DNA of 64,000 bases from Bradyrhizobium nitroreducens (GTDB lineage Bacteria > Pseudomonadota > Alphaproteobacteria > Rhizobiales > Xanthobacteraceae): positions 7,488,628 to 7,552,627 of the forward strand of contig NZ_LFJC01000003.1 of the NCBI RefSeq assembly GCF_002776695.1. Reading direction: 5' to 3'. The translations under genes and the position numbers were made by a program. Below, piece by piece: positions 9,298-18,011 of the stretch (positions are counted from its first letter, which is position 1; each line of letters begins with the position of its first letter). The notes beneath the pieces were generated by a model, which saw nothing but the letters and a program-made list of their open reading frames with translations, did no database searches and was not told the DNA's origin.

Positions 9298-10310
9298 GGC
9301 AGCCGGTCCGCCGCTGGGATGCTCTGGATGAAGCTGGCGTCATAGGCGGCGGCGAGATCCACCGGCTTGGAGATGACGCCGTATTTCAGGAAGAAGTCGT
9401 GGGCGGTCTTCACCGCATCGGCATCGATCCAGAACATCCCGTTCTTGGCGGCCGCGCCTGCGGTCATCAGGCGCTTCACCTCGGTGAGCATGAATTCCTG
9501 CTGCGCGCGGTCGAGCGTCGGGGCGGCGGCCATCACGGTGTCGACGGCACCCTTGGGATCGGAAAATGCGTCCTTCCAGCCCTTGAGCGACGCGCGAAGG
9601 AAGGCCTTGACGAGCTCCGGCTTCTCCTTGGCGGTCGCCTCGGCCACGATCAGCGTGTCGCGGGGGAAGGTGATGCCGTAGTCCTCGGCGACGAAGGTCT
9701 TCAGACTGTCCTTCGGCATCCGGGACTGGATGGTGTAGAACTCGTTGTAATAGGTCGCCGTGACCACATCGACGTTGCCGTCGACGAACGGCGTCACCGA
9801 AACCTGCTGCGGCTGGATCTTCAGCTCATCCGGCTTGATGCCTTCCTTGGCCAGCATGCCGTTGAGCACGTGATTGGCACCCGTGAACCAGGTGGTGACG
9901 GTCTTGCCCTTGAAGTCCTGGATCGTCTTCACCGGCCCGTCCTTTCGGGTGACGAAGATGAACGGCGTGATCTGGTGCGAGACGCCGATACAGACGATCG
10001 GCAGCCCCTTGTCGCGTGCCGCAAACACGCTGTCGGTGCCGCCGGAGAGGCCGAACGTGTCGGCGCCGGTCGCGACCAGATTCTCGGTGAGGAGATTGGG
10101 CCCGCCGGGGTTGATGGTGAGGTCGATCCCCTCGGTCTTGTAATAGCCCTTGGCCGCCGCGACGTAGAAGCCGGCGAACTGCGCCTGCGGCAGCCATTTC
10201 AGACGCAGGCTCGCCTTCTGCAATTCGGCGGCGGGCGCGGCCGTGACGAGCGAGCCGGTCGCCAGTGCGATGGCGGAGAGGACGGTGAAGGCGTGGCGTC
10301 GGCTCAACAT
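9294..10310 (-). CDS. NMT1/THI5-type ABC transporter substrate-binding protein
   Basis: Periplasmic binding protein (about 338 residues) with a signal peptide (MLSRRHAFTVLSAIALATG). The mature N-terminus LRLKWLPQAQFAGFYVAAA is the classic start of the THI5/NMT1 family (ThiY, RibY and relatives), which bind pyrimidines, flavins, sulfonates or related compounds. ATG at 10310 is favoured because GGAG lies 7 bases upstream; ATG at 10316 is too close to it. With the enzymes around it, a heterocyclic nitrogen compound is a reasonable guess for the ligand, but this is inference. Confidence 0.88.
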   Translation of the reverse strand: MLSRRHAFTVLSAIALATGSLVTAAPAAELQKASLRLKWLPQAQFAGFYVAAAKGYYKTEGIDLTINPGGPNLLTENLVATGADTFGLSGGTDSVFAARDKGLPIVCIGVSHQITPFIFVTRKDGPVKTIQDFKGKTVTTWFTGANHVLNGMLAKEGIKPDELKIQPQQVSVTPFVDGNVDVVTATYYNEFYTIQSRMPKDSLKTFVAEDYGITFPRDTLIVAEATAKEKPELVKAFLRASLKGWKDAFSDPKGAVDTVMAAAPTLDRAQQEFMLTEVKRLMTAGAAAKNGMFWIDADAVKTAHDFFLKYGVISKPVDLAAAYDASFIQSIPAADRLP

Positions 10311-10333
10311 GATCATACTCCAGGCGGTGAAAA

Positions 10334-11125
10334 TCAATTGCGATAGGATGGATCGGTGCGGTCGAGCTGGCGCATCAGCGCCGGCCATTCGCGTTCGCCG
10401 GGCACGAGGATGTCGCCCTGCAATTCCCAGAACTGGCGCGCTGCCTTCTCGCAGACCTCGTGCGGGGGCATCACCAGCCTGGCGCCGGCCGCGGCCGCCG
10501 CCTGCATCTGCAGCTGGATCCGCGCGGCGCGCTCGAAATAATAGAGCAGCATGAAGGCCTCGCCCGGCGTACGGCCGACGGTGAGGATGCCGTGGTTGCG
10601 CATCAGCATCACCTTGTGCGGGCCGAGGTCGCGCACGAGGCGCGCCTGCTCGTCGAGATCGATAGCGACGCCTTCGTAATCGTGGAAGGCCTGGCGGTCG
10701 TAGAAGCGCATCGCGAACTGGCTGAGCGGCAGCAGGCCCTTCTCCTGCCCTGAGACCGCGACGCTCGCGTCGGAATGGGTGTGCAGCACACAGGCCGCGT
10801 CGTGGTTCGAGGTGTGGATCGCGGCGTGGATCACGAAGGCCGCGACGTTGACGGCCTGCGGCGTGTCGTCGAGCTTGTTGCCCTTGGTGTCGATCTTGAC
10901 CAGGCTCGACGCGGTGATCTCGTCGAACAGCAGGCCGTAGGGATTGATCAGGAACTGATCGTCATGGCCGGGCACGCGCATGGAGATGTGGTTGTAGATC
11001 AGATCGTCCATGCCGAGCTTGGCGACCATGCGGTAGCAGGCGGCGAGCTTGACGCGGGCATCCCACTCGGCCGGATCGATGCCGCGCGGCGCGGCTTGCG
11101 GTTCTCTCGCTGACATCGCGTTCAT
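10334..11125 (-). CDS. Class II aldolase/adducin family protein
   Basis: 263-residue protein with the class II aldolase fold. The metal-binding His pattern is visible (CVLHTHSDASVAV and MLMRNHGILTVG), as in L-fuculose-phosphate aldolase-like enzymes and adducin-head proteins. Members act as aldolases, decarboxylases or dehydratases. AGGAG lies 8-9 bases before the ATG, which overlaps the stop of the ATPase gene. Its place inside a transporter operon suggests it processes the imported compound or a product. Confidence 0.88.
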   Translation of the reverse strand: MNAMSAREPQAAPRGIDPAEWDARVKLAACYRMVAKLGMDDLIYNHISMRVPGHDDQFLINPYGLLFDEITASSLVKIDTKGNKLDDTPQAVNVAAFVIHAAIHTSNHDAACVLHTHSDASVAVSGQEKGLLPLSQFAMRFYDRQAFHDYEGVAIDLDEQARLVRDLGPHKVMLMRNHGILTVGRTPGEAFMLLYYFERAARIQLQMQAAAAAGARLVMPPHEVCEKAARQFWELQGDILVPGEREWPALMRQLDRTDPSYRN

Positions 11126-11991
11126 GGCATCTTCTCCTGCGCGATGGAGGATTGAAACGACTTCATGCTTTCCTCTTCGATTGCATCGAGCAGGGTACGC
11201 TTGAGGCGCACGAATTCGGGGGAGGTGACGATCTCGGGTCGGCGCGGGCGCGGGAGGTCGACGATCTGTTCGAGCTTCACCGAGCCCGGACGTGCGGTCA
11301 TCACCAGCACGCGATCGCCAAGGAAGATCGCCTCGTCGACGTCATGGGTGATGAAGAGAATGGTGCGGCGGTATTTCTGCCAGACATCGAGCAGCCAGCG
11401 CTGCATCATCGCCCGCGTCAGCGCATCGAGCGCGCCGAACGGCTCGTCGAGCAGCATCAGGTCGCGCTCGAACAGGAAGGTGCGCATCAAGGCGACGCGC
11501 TGGCGCATGCCGCCGGACAATTGGTTGGGATATTGCTTCTCGAAGCCGGCGAGCCCGAACTCGGGCAGCATCTTCAGCGCCTTGGCGCGCGCCTGCTCGC
11601 GCGGCATGCCCTCGACCTCGAGCGCGAGGATGGCGTTGTCCACCACGTTGCGCCAAGGGAATAGCAAATCGCGCTGCGGCATGAAGGAGACGCGGCCGAG
11701 CAGGTCGCTCGCGTGGCAGCTGTTGCCCTCGAAGCGCAGGATGCCGCCGGCGTCGGGCTCTTCGAGGCCGGCGACGATGTTGAAGAGGGTGCTCTTGCCG
11801 CAGCCGCTGGGGCCGACGACGGTGACAAACTCGCCGGGAGCGACGCTCGCCTGAAGTCCTGACAGCGCCGCGACGGCGCCGAAAGTCTTGTTGATCGCGC
11901 GCAACTCGAGCAGCGGCTCAGGCTTCGGGTGAGCCTGGGGGGCTTCGATGGTCGGTCCGGGATCGGGGAGGCGGGCGGCCTGCACCGGCAT
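11122..11991 (-). CDS. ABC transporter ATP-binding protein (SsuB/TauB type)
   Basis: Cytoplasmic ATPase of the NitT/TauT family. Walker A is GPSGCGKST, the signature LSGGMRQRV and Walker B LMLLDEPFGALD. Start choice is uncertain. ATG at 11991 gives 289 residues with a proline-rich lead-in (MPVQAARLPDPGP); a TTG at 12042 gives 306 residues. With ATG 11991 the AAGGA is only one base away, so the true start may differ or translation may be leaderless. First gene of the leftward operon ATPase-aldolase-binding protein-permeases-monooxygenase. Confidence 0.85.
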   Translation of the reverse strand: MPVQAARLPDPGPTIEAPQAHPKPEPLLELRAINKTFGAVAALSGLQASVAPGEFVTVVGPSGCGKSTLFNIVAGLEEPDAGGILRFEGNSCHASDLLGRVSFMPQRDLLFPWRNVVDNAILALEVEGMPREQARAKALKMLPEFGLAGFEKQYPNQLSGGMRQRVALMRTFLFERDLMLLDEPFGALDALTRAMMQRWLLDVWQKYRRTILFITHDVDEAIFLGDRVLVMTARPGSVKLEQIVDLPRPRRPEIVTSPEFVRLKRTLLDAIEEESMKSFQSSIAQEKMP

Positions 11992-11995
11992 GTCC

Positions 11996-12004
11996 TTGTA
12001 TAAT
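11996..12004 (-). promoter_or_regulatory. Candidate GntR operator half-site (TTGTATAAT) at the ABC operon start
   Basis: TTGTATAAT on the plus strand lies just upstream of the ATPase ATG. The hexamer TTGTAT recurs twice in front of the GntR gene and once in front of the SDR gene. FCD-type GntR regulators commonly bind palindromes of the TTGTATACAA kind. Assignment is by motif repetition and position only. Confidence 0.4.
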
Positions 12005-12180
12005 GGCGGCGGCCATTCGCATACGAAAGCGGGCCGCGTCAAAATCTCTTAGCAACTCGTGTGCCAGTGCGATTTCCGGGCAAATCAGGCATAAGACTTG
12101 CGAGGTGGACGGCGAATAGGTCGGAGTCGCGCGTGTCTTCGAAGGGAAGTCGGTCGTTTTGCTGGAAGATGGGTGCCAAT

Positions 12181-12203
12181 TTGTATACTTATATTTGTAT
12201 TGG
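12181..12203 (+). promoter_or_regulatory. Candidate GntR operator: two TTGTAT boxes 14 bases apart
   Basis: TTGTATAC at 12181 and TTGTAT at 12195 lie immediately before the ribosome binding site (GGAG, 12202-12205) of the regulator gene. That position would allow autorepression. The region is AT-rich compared with its surroundings, as expected of an operator-promoter. Confidence 0.5.
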
Positions 12204-12209
12204 AGAAAC

Positions 12210-12926
12210 ATGATGGTGGATACTGGTGCACTTGTCGGAGGCAAACGCGTGAAAAACGGGCAGACGTCCCTGGCGCCAAGTCCCGGCATGACGCTCGCCG
12301 AGAGCCTGCGCCAGAAGCTCGAGGGGGCGATCGCGGCGGGGCATCTCGAGCCCGGCAGCCGGCTCGACGAGCAGGAGATCGCCCAGCGTTTCGGCGTCTC
12401 GCGCACGCCGGTGCGGGAGGCGTTCCGCCTGATGGCCGCCAACAATCTGGTCGAGCTGCGCGGTCGGCAGGGGGCTACGGTCCGCAGCATCAAGGCGCAG
12501 GCGCTGATCGAGATGTTCCAGGTCATGGCGGAGCTGGAAGGGCTCTGCGCCCGGCTTGCCGCGCGGCGTGTCTCGCAGGCCTGGGGCGCTGAAATTGGCA
12601 AGATTCACCAGCGGCTTGTTGCGGCGGGAGAGACTGGTGACATCGACGTCTTCTACGACATCAACCAGGAATTCCACGAAGCGATCTACGAGGCCTCGCG
12701 CAACACTTTCCTCGCCGACCAGACCCGCAAGCTGCGCAACCAAGTGGCCGCCTATCGCCGCCGGGTGACGCGGATGCCGAACCGGATTGCCGATACCGTT
12801 AGGGAGCACGAGGCGATCATGCAGGCAATCCTCGCCCACGATCCGGAGCGGGCGCACAGCGCCATGCGGGACCACGTCAACCTGCTCGGCGACAACCTGC
12901 TGGACTTCCTCGCCGCCTTCGAATGA
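12210..12926 (+). CDS. GntR-family transcriptional regulator, FCD (FadR) subfamily
   Basis: 238-residue regulator. The N-terminal winged helix is typical (LRQKLEGAIAAGHLEPGSRL, then QRFGVSRTPVREAFRLM). The C-terminal half is an FCD ligand-binding domain with the expected metal-binding pattern (DINQEFHEAIYEASRN, then a late EHEAIMQAILAHD). GGAG precedes the ATG at 12210. It lies between the leftward transporter-monooxygenase operon and the rightward catabolic genes and very likely controls both. The effector is probably a pathway intermediate carrying a carboxylate. Confidence 0.92.
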   Translation: MMVDTGALVGGKRVKNGQTSLAPSPGMTLAESLRQKLEGAIAAGHLEPGSRLDEQEIAQRFGVSRTPVREAFRLMAANNLVELRGRQGATVRSIKAQALIEMFQVMAELEGLCARLAARRVSQAWGAEIGKIHQRLVAAGETGDIDVFYDINQEFHEAIYEASRNTFLADQTRKLRNQVAAYRRRVTRMPNRIADTVREHEAIMQAILAHDPERAHSAMRDHVNLLGDNLLDFLAAFE

Positions 12927-12939
12927 CCGGTTCAGTCTC

Positions 12940-12980
12940 TTGGTATGCAAATTGCTAGACCTTGTATATCTAGCTTGCAT
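12940..12980 (+). promoter_or_regulatory. Operator/promoter-like palindrome before the SDR gene
   Basis: The 67-base gap holds nested inverted repeats: ATGCAA (12945-12950) with TTGCAT (12975-12980), and CTAGA (12955-12959) with TCTAG (12969-12973). A TTGTATA box lies in the centre (12962-12968). The box matches those in front of the ABC operon and the regulator gene. Confidence 0.5.
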
Positions 12981-12993
12981 CCTGGAGACCCCT

Positions 12994-13773
12994 GTGGACC
13001 TGAAGCTGACGAACAAGACCGCGCTGATTACCGGCGCGTCGAAAGGAATTGGACTTGCGGTGGCCGAGCTCTTTGCCGCGGAGGGCTGTCATCTGCATCT
13101 CGCCGCCCGCAATGGCGAGGCGATGCTCGCGGCCAAGAAGCAGCTCGAAGCTCGCCACGGCGTGAAGATCTCCATTCACGCACTCGACCTGTCGAGCACT
13201 TCAGCGATGGAGAAGCTCGCCGCCGAAGTCGGCGACATCGACATCCTCGTCAACAATGCCGGCGACATCCCGGCCGGTTCGCTGGAAATCCTCGACGACG
13301 CCGCCTGGCGGCGCGGCTTCGATCTCAAGGTGTTCGGCTACATCACGCTGTCGCGTCTCTATTATCCGCGCATGAAGGGCAAGGACGGCGTCATCATCAA
13401 CATCATCGGCAATTCCGGGGAGAACTGGGACGCCAGCTACATCGCGGGCTCGACCGGCAATGCGGCGCTGATGTCCTTCACCAAGGCGCTTGGCGGCCGC
13501 AGCCTCGATCACGGCGTCCGCGTCGTCGCGGTCAATCCGGGCCCGGTTGCCACGGACCGCATGCTCAAGATCATGAAGCGCAAGGCGATCGACATGCTCG
13601 GCGACGAGAGCCGCTGGGAGGAGTTGTTCGACAAATATCCCGGCAAACGGCCGGCGACGTCGGAAGAGGTCGCCGATCTCGTCGCCTTCCTCTCCTCGCC
13701 CCGCTCTGGCTACATCACCGGCACCGTGGTGACGATAGACGGCGGCATTGCCGCGCGCGGCTCGGTGATCTGA
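12994..13773 (+). CDS. Short-chain dehydrogenase/reductase
   Basis: 259-residue SDR. The NAD(P)-binding motif is TGASKGIG, followed by NNAG (LVNNAGDIPAG). The active-site region departs from the usual Ser-Tyr-Lys spacing: the usual YxxxK is replaced by NIIGNSGENWDASYIAGSTG and NAALMSFTKALG, so the catalytic Tyr/Lys may be shifted or altered. It starts with GTG at 12994, with GGAG 6 bases upstream; no ATG fits. It heads the rightward catabolic genes. Confidence 0.88.
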   Translation: MDLKLTNKTALITGASKGIGLAVAELFAAEGCHLHLAARNGEAMLAAKKQLEARHGVKISIHALDLSSTSAMEKLAAEVGDIDILVNNAGDIPAGSLEILDDAAWRRGFDLKVFGYITLSRLYYPRMKGKDGVIINIIGNSGENWDASYIAGSTGNAALMSFTKALGGRSLDHGVRVVAVNPGPVATDRMLKIMKRKAIDMLGDESRWEELFDKYPGKRPATSEEVADLVAFLSSPRSGYITGTVVTIDGGIAARGSVI

Positions 13774-13780
13774 GGCGTCG

Positions 13781-14926
13781 ATGTCGGGATCTCAATCCGC
13801 GGCGCTGGTCCGCAACCGCTATTTCGACGAGCTCTCGGCGACGCCGGGGCTGTACTGGCTCGGCCAGAACACCAACCATATCGAGAGCCATCCCGCCGTG
13901 CGCGAGGCGATGCTGCGCTCGATCGAGGCTGGCGAGTTCAATGCCTATGCCCCGCCGCTCGGCTTCGAGGCGCTGCGTGCTGCGATCGTCGCCGATCTCG
14001 GTGTGCCGGGCGCAGAAGCGCTGGTGACCGAGGGCGGCGTCAATGCGCTGGCGATGATCTGCCGGGCGCGCTGCAAGCCCGGCACCACGCTGGTGACGAC
14101 CGATCCGACCTGGAAATGGCCGTGCCTGTTCGCGCGCCAGCAGGGCGCCGAGGTGATCGAGATTCCGATCTACGATCCCGCCTGCAACTATCGCCTGACG
14201 GCTCAGGCCTTGAAGGCGAATGTCGATGAACGCACCGCGATCATCTATCTGGTCGATCCCAACAATCCGCTCGGCATCCGCTACACCCGCGAGGAGATCG
14301 AGAGCTTTGCCGCGATCGCGCGCGATTGCGGGGCCCTGCTGGTGCACGACTGCACCTACCGCGATTTCGCCGACGGCCACACGCCGGCGCTCCACGTGGC
14401 GCCGCAAGGCTCGGTGGTCTCGACCAGCTTTTCGAAATGGCTTGGGCTCGCCGGCCTGCGCATCGGCGCGCTCGTTGCCGCGCCTGATCTGTTCGAGGAG
14501 TTCGCGCAGACCTCCGCGAGCGTGCTCGGTGCCAGCGTCATCGCGCAGCGAGCGGCGCAGGCAGGGCTGTCGGTCAAGGCCGAATGGATGAAGAAGGTCC
14601 GCAGCACCGACCGCGCCAACAAGGCGATGATCCAGGAGGCGGCGGCCGGGATCGAAGGATTGGCGCTGCCGATCATGCCCTCGCACGGCAACTTCCTGGT
14701 GCTGGAGACCATCGCGGCGGGCATTCGCCCGGAGGCGCTGGTCGAGTGCTATCGCCGCCAGGGCATCATGATCCGCCAGGGCACCTATCACACCCAGCGC
14801 TTCGGCGACCGCTTCGTCAAGATCAGCACTTCGGTGCCGCAGCCCTGGGCCGAGAAGTTTTGCACGCTGCTGCCGGAGATGGTCGCGCAGGCGCGCACGC
14901 TCAACGACCTGCCGCCGCAATTCTAG
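13781..14926 (+). CDS. PLP-dependent aminotransferase, class I/II
   Basis: 381-residue fold-type I aminotransferase. The PLP lysine lies in STSFSKWLGLAGLRIG, the Asp that contacts the pyridine N in LLVHDCTYRDFAD, and the substrate Arg near RFVKISTS. Seven bases after the SDR stop, so co-transcribed. It would transfer the amino group of an amino acid intermediate, or could act as a lyase of the same fold. Confidence 0.88.
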   Translation: MSGSQSAALVRNRYFDELSATPGLYWLGQNTNHIESHPAVREAMLRSIEAGEFNAYAPPLGFEALRAAIVADLGVPGAEALVTEGGVNALAMICRARCKPGTTLVTTDPTWKWPCLFARQQGAEVIEIPIYDPACNYRLTAQALKANVDERTAIIYLVDPNNPLGIRYTREEIESFAAIARDCGALLVHDCTYRDFADGHTPALHVAPQGSVVSTSFSKWLGLAGLRIGALVAAPDLFEEFAQTSASVLGASVIAQRAAQAGLSVKAEWMKKVRSTDRANKAMIQEAAAGIEGLALPIMPSHGNFLVLETIAAGIRPEALVECYRRQGIMIRQGTYHTQRFGDRFVKISTSVPQPWAEKFCTLLPEMVAQARTLNDLPPQF

Positions 14927-14931
14927 GGACG

Positions 14932-15819
14932 ATGCCGATGACGATGATCACAGCAAAGGACGGCGTGAAGCTCTACGTGGAAGAGGCGGGCGAGGGCACG
15001 CCGATCCTCTTCATCCACGAATTCGGCGGTAATCACGACAGCTGGGAGCCGCAACTGCGCTATTTCAGCCGGCGCCACCGCTGCATCAGCTACGCCGCGC
15101 GCGGCTATCCGCCGTCGGATGTGCCTGACAGCGTGGAGGCCTATTCGCAGGCGATCGCGGCGGACGATGCGGTCGCGGTGCTCGACGCGCTCGGAATCGA
15201 CAAGGCGCACATCGTCGGCCTTTCCATGGGCGGCTTCTGCACGGTGCATTTCGGCCTGCGTACGCCGGAGCGCGCTTTGTCGCTGACAGTGGCCGGTGCT
15301 GGCTATGGCTGCGAGAAGGAGCTCGAGGAGTATTTTCGCGGTGTCTCGCTGGAAGTTGCCGATAATTTCGAGAAGCAGGGCGCCAAGGAATTCGCCAAGA
15401 TCTACGCTCTCGGCGCGAGCCGCGTGCAGTTCCAGAACAAGGATCCGCGCGGTTGGCAGGAATTTGCCGATCGCCTCGCGACCCATTCCGACCGCGGCGC
15501 CGCCAACACCATGCGCGGCGTACAGGCGCGACGGCCGTCGTTCTATGATCTCGAAGACCCCTTGAAGACAATGATGGTGCCGACGCTGGTCGTCGTCGGC
15601 GATGAGGACGATCACTGCCTCCAGCCCGGCATCTTCCTGAAGAAGACCATTCCGGCCTGCGGTCTCTCGGTCTTCCCCAAGACCGGCCACACGCTCAATC
15701 TCGAGGAGCCGGCGGCGTTCAACGCGCTGCTCGCCGAGTTCATCGCCCAGGTCGAGGCCGGGCGCTGGCTGCCGCGCGATCCGCGTGCGCTGCCGGGCCA
15801 GATCATGCGCACGAAGTAG
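14932..15819 (+). CDS. Alpha/beta hydrolase
   Basis: 295-residue soluble hydrolase. The N-terminal oxyanion region is LFIHEFGG, the nucleophile elbow GLSMGGF, the acid VVGDEDDHC, and the catalytic His is in KTGHTLNLEEP. It resembles ring-cleavage product hydrolases and RutD-like enzymes. ATG at 14932 follows GGGA; ATGs at 14938 and 14944 are alternatives. It lies between the aminotransferase and the amidohydrolase, with gaps of 5 and 3 bases. Confidence 0.88.
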   Translation: MPMTMITAKDGVKLYVEEAGEGTPILFIHEFGGNHDSWEPQLRYFSRRHRCISYAARGYPPSDVPDSVEAYSQAIAADDAVAVLDALGIDKAHIVGLSMGGFCTVHFGLRTPERALSLTVAGAGYGCEKELEEYFRGVSLEVADNFEKQGAKEFAKIYALGASRVQFQNKDPRGWQEFADRLATHSDRGAANTMRGVQARRPSFYDLEDPLKTMMVPTLVVVGDEDDHCLQPGIFLKKTIPACGLSVFPKTGHTLNLEEPAAFNALLAEFIAQVEAGRWLPRDPRALPGQIMRTK

Positions 15820-15822
15820 TCG

Positions 15823-17076
15823 ATGGCGAGCCAGCCTTTGATCAACGCCGATCGGCTCTGGGCCCGGCTGATGGCGCTCGCCGAGATCGGCGCGACGCCG
15901 GCCGGCGGGGTCAACCGCCAGGCGCTGAGTGACGGCGAGATCGCCGCATGGCGACGCGTCATCGGCTGGGCCCGCGAGGCGGGCTTGACGCCATCGACGG
16001 ATGCTGCGGCAAACCTGTTCCTGACGCTGGCCGGCCGCGACCGCACAGCGCCGCCGCTGCTGCTCGGCAGTCATCTCGACAGCCAGCCGACCGGTGGCAA
16101 GTTTGACGGCGCAGCCGGTGTAATGGCGGCATTGGAGGCCGTCGTCTCACTGGCCGAGCAAGGTCACAAGCCCGCGCGCGACCTCATCGTCGTCGCCTGG
16201 ATGAACGAGGAGGGCTCGCGCTTTGCGCCGGGCATGATGGGCTCGGAGGCTTTCACCGGCCAGCGCGATCTGGCGGCGATCCGCGCCGCGCGCGATGCGG
16301 ACGGCATCAGTGTCGGCGATGCGCTCGATCGGCTGCACCAGGCGTTTCCCGATGTACCGCACATGCGGCTCGGCTTTGCGGCCCGGGCCTACCTCGAATT
16401 GCATATCGAGCAGGGACCGTTGCTGGAAGCAGCTGCGTGCACGATCGGCGTCGTCACCGGCATCCAGGGCAAGAAGACCTTTCAGGTGGTGGTCGAGGGG
16501 GCCGAGGGCCACGCTGGCACGCTGGCGCAGTCGGAAAGGCGGGATGCGCTCGCGGCTTTTGCGCGGATGGCGACCGCGCTTCATGCGGAGATCGGCACCA
16601 TCGACGCCGACATCAAGTTCACCATCGGCCGGGTGACGGTCTTGCCGAACGCGCCATCGGTAGTGCCGTCGCGCGTCAGCTTCAGCATCGATCTGCGCCA
16701 TCCCGACAATGCGGTGCTCGATGCAGCCGGGGCGCGCATCGAGGCTCTCTGCCGCGAGCACGTTCCGCCGTGCACGGCCATGTTGACGCCGCTTGTCGAT
16801 GCGCCGTCGAACGCTTTTGACGAGCACTTGCGGGCGAGCATCGCGGAGGCCACGCGTGAGCAGGGGCATTCCGCCATGGCAATTCTCTCCGCCGCCGGTC
16901 ACGATGCCCGTCATCTCGCAAAAGTCTGTCCAGCCGCGATGATCTTCATCCCGTGCCGCGACGGGGTGAGCCATGTCGAGCATGAATGGGCCGAGCCCGA
17001 TCATGTCGCTGCGGGAGCGTCGGTGCTGGCGCAGGTGCTGCGCGAATTCGCACTCGCGCCTGACGTCGAGGCGTGA
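15823..17076 (+). CDS. Zn-dependent amidohydrolase, M20/hydantoinase-carbamoylase family
   Basis: 417-residue enzyme of the N-carbamoyl amino acid amidohydrolase / allantoate amidohydrolase / ureidopropionase group. Metal ligands are seen in GSHLDSQPTGGKFDG and in WMNEEGSRFAPGMMGS; the substrate-binding His/Asn region and a late GHDARHLA also fit. Such enzymes release ammonia and CO2 from carbamoyl compounds left after ring opening of pyrimidines, purines or hydantoins. This is the strongest clue that the block degrades a nitrogen heterocycle. Confidence 0.9.
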   Translation: MASQPLINADRLWARLMALAEIGATPAGGVNRQALSDGEIAAWRRVIGWAREAGLTPSTDAAANLFLTLAGRDRTAPPLLLGSHLDSQPTGGKFDGAAGVMAALEAVVSLAEQGHKPARDLIVVAWMNEEGSRFAPGMMGSEAFTGQRDLAAIRAARDADGISVGDALDRLHQAFPDVPHMRLGFAARAYLELHIEQGPLLEAAACTIGVVTGIQGKKTFQVVVEGAEGHAGTLAQSERRDALAAFARMATALHAEIGTIDADIKFTIGRVTVLPNAPSVVPSRVSFSIDLRHPDNAVLDAAGARIEALCREHVPPCTAMLTPLVDAPSNAFDEHLRASIAEATREQGHSAMAILSAAGHDARHLAKVCPAAMIFIPCRDGVSHVEHEWAEPDHVAAGASVLAQVLREFALAPDVEA

Positions 17077-17084
17077 GGACATCG

Positions 17085-17615
17085 ATGCAGGATGTGGCCC
17101 CTCGGGACTACCGCGACGCGATGGCCTGTCTTGGTGCTGCCGTCAGCATCGTCACGACCGACGGCAGCGCGGGCCGTGCGGGATTCACCGCATCCGCGAT
17201 CTGCAGCGTCACCGACGATCCGCCGACGCTGCTGGTCTGCATCAACCGCGGCTCCTCGGCCTATGCCAGCGTCACGCGCAACAAGGTGGTGTGTGTCAAC
17301 GTGCTCTCGGCGCGGCACGAGCAACTGTCCCGCTTGTTCGGCGGCAAGGTGCCTGCCGAAGAGCGCTTTGCCGCCGCGGCGTGGTCCACCCTCGCGACCG
17401 GTGCACCGGTGCTGACCGACTGTGCCGCCGCGTTCGACTGCCGGATTGCGGATGTCGTCAATGTCGGCACGCATGATGTACTGTTCTGCCAGATCGTCGC
17501 GCTGCAAAGATCCGGCTGTACCGACAATCTGATCTATTTCGGTCGTGCCTATCACGCGGTCGGGGTGACCAATTCGGCTGAGGCAGGACCCGAATCCGCT
17601 GTTGGCCGGTCCTGA
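17085..17615 (+). CDS. Flavin reductase (FMN-dependent, RutF/HpaC-like)
   Basis: 176-residue flavin reductase-like protein. The motif GFTASAICSVTDDPPTLLVCIN is characteristic, as is GTHDVLFCQIVAL and the ending YFGRAYHAV. It would supply reduced FMN to the LLM monooxygenase at 6406-7710; the two are encoded on opposite sides of the regulator. ATG at 17085 has GAGG 6 bases upstream; a GTG at 17073 overlapping the previous stop is an alternative. Last gene of the rightward group. Confidence 0.9.
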   Translation: MQDVAPRDYRDAMACLGAAVSIVTTDGSAGRAGFTASAICSVTDDPPTLLVCINRGSSAYASVTRNKVVCVNVLSARHEQLSRLFGGKVPAEERFAAAAWSTLATGAPVLTDCAAAFDCRIADVVNVGTHDVLFCQIVALQRSGCTDNLIYFGRAYHAVGVTNSAEAGPESAVGRS

Positions 17616-18011
17616 CCGACGGGCGTTATCGCCGGTTGTTCCAACAGCCTCCATGTCATGGACAGAGATCGTCACCCGGGCAACGCACCCGCGGGCGGGG
17701 AGGTATTCGGCGGCCGCGTTTTGACCGTTGCTGGCTGAAACTGGCTCAATGCCTTGGAAGGCCGCGTGTGCCGATTGCGAACTTCGCACGCGCCTGTACC
17801 GCCGCGACGGAAGTCAGACCATGTTTGCGATTTTGGTTAGTTGGTTTCCACAGCCGCGCATCATAGCCCACAGTCTGAAGAGGACCGCCAAGACCAATTC
17901 GCCCCTGAAGGCAGAGACTTGCGCTGAGATGCAAGACGCCCCCGCAGCGCCATGGCTATCTGGCCCAAATGTTGCTCCGGGTGTGATGTTTCTATAAAAA
18001 AATCACACAAG
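17616..18011. other. Gene-free stretch
   Basis: About 400 bases between the flavin reductase stop and the TonB-receptor remnant. I see no protein with family features, no clear terminator and no repeat family shared with the rest of the window. The remnant that follows has lost its 5' part, so this may be decayed sequence. Confidence 0.5.

Noticed and set aside
17616..17951. Riboswitch or small RNA in the gap after the flavin reductase
   Set aside because: GC-rich hairpins exist but match no conserved riboswitch core I know, and the following gene is a remnant.
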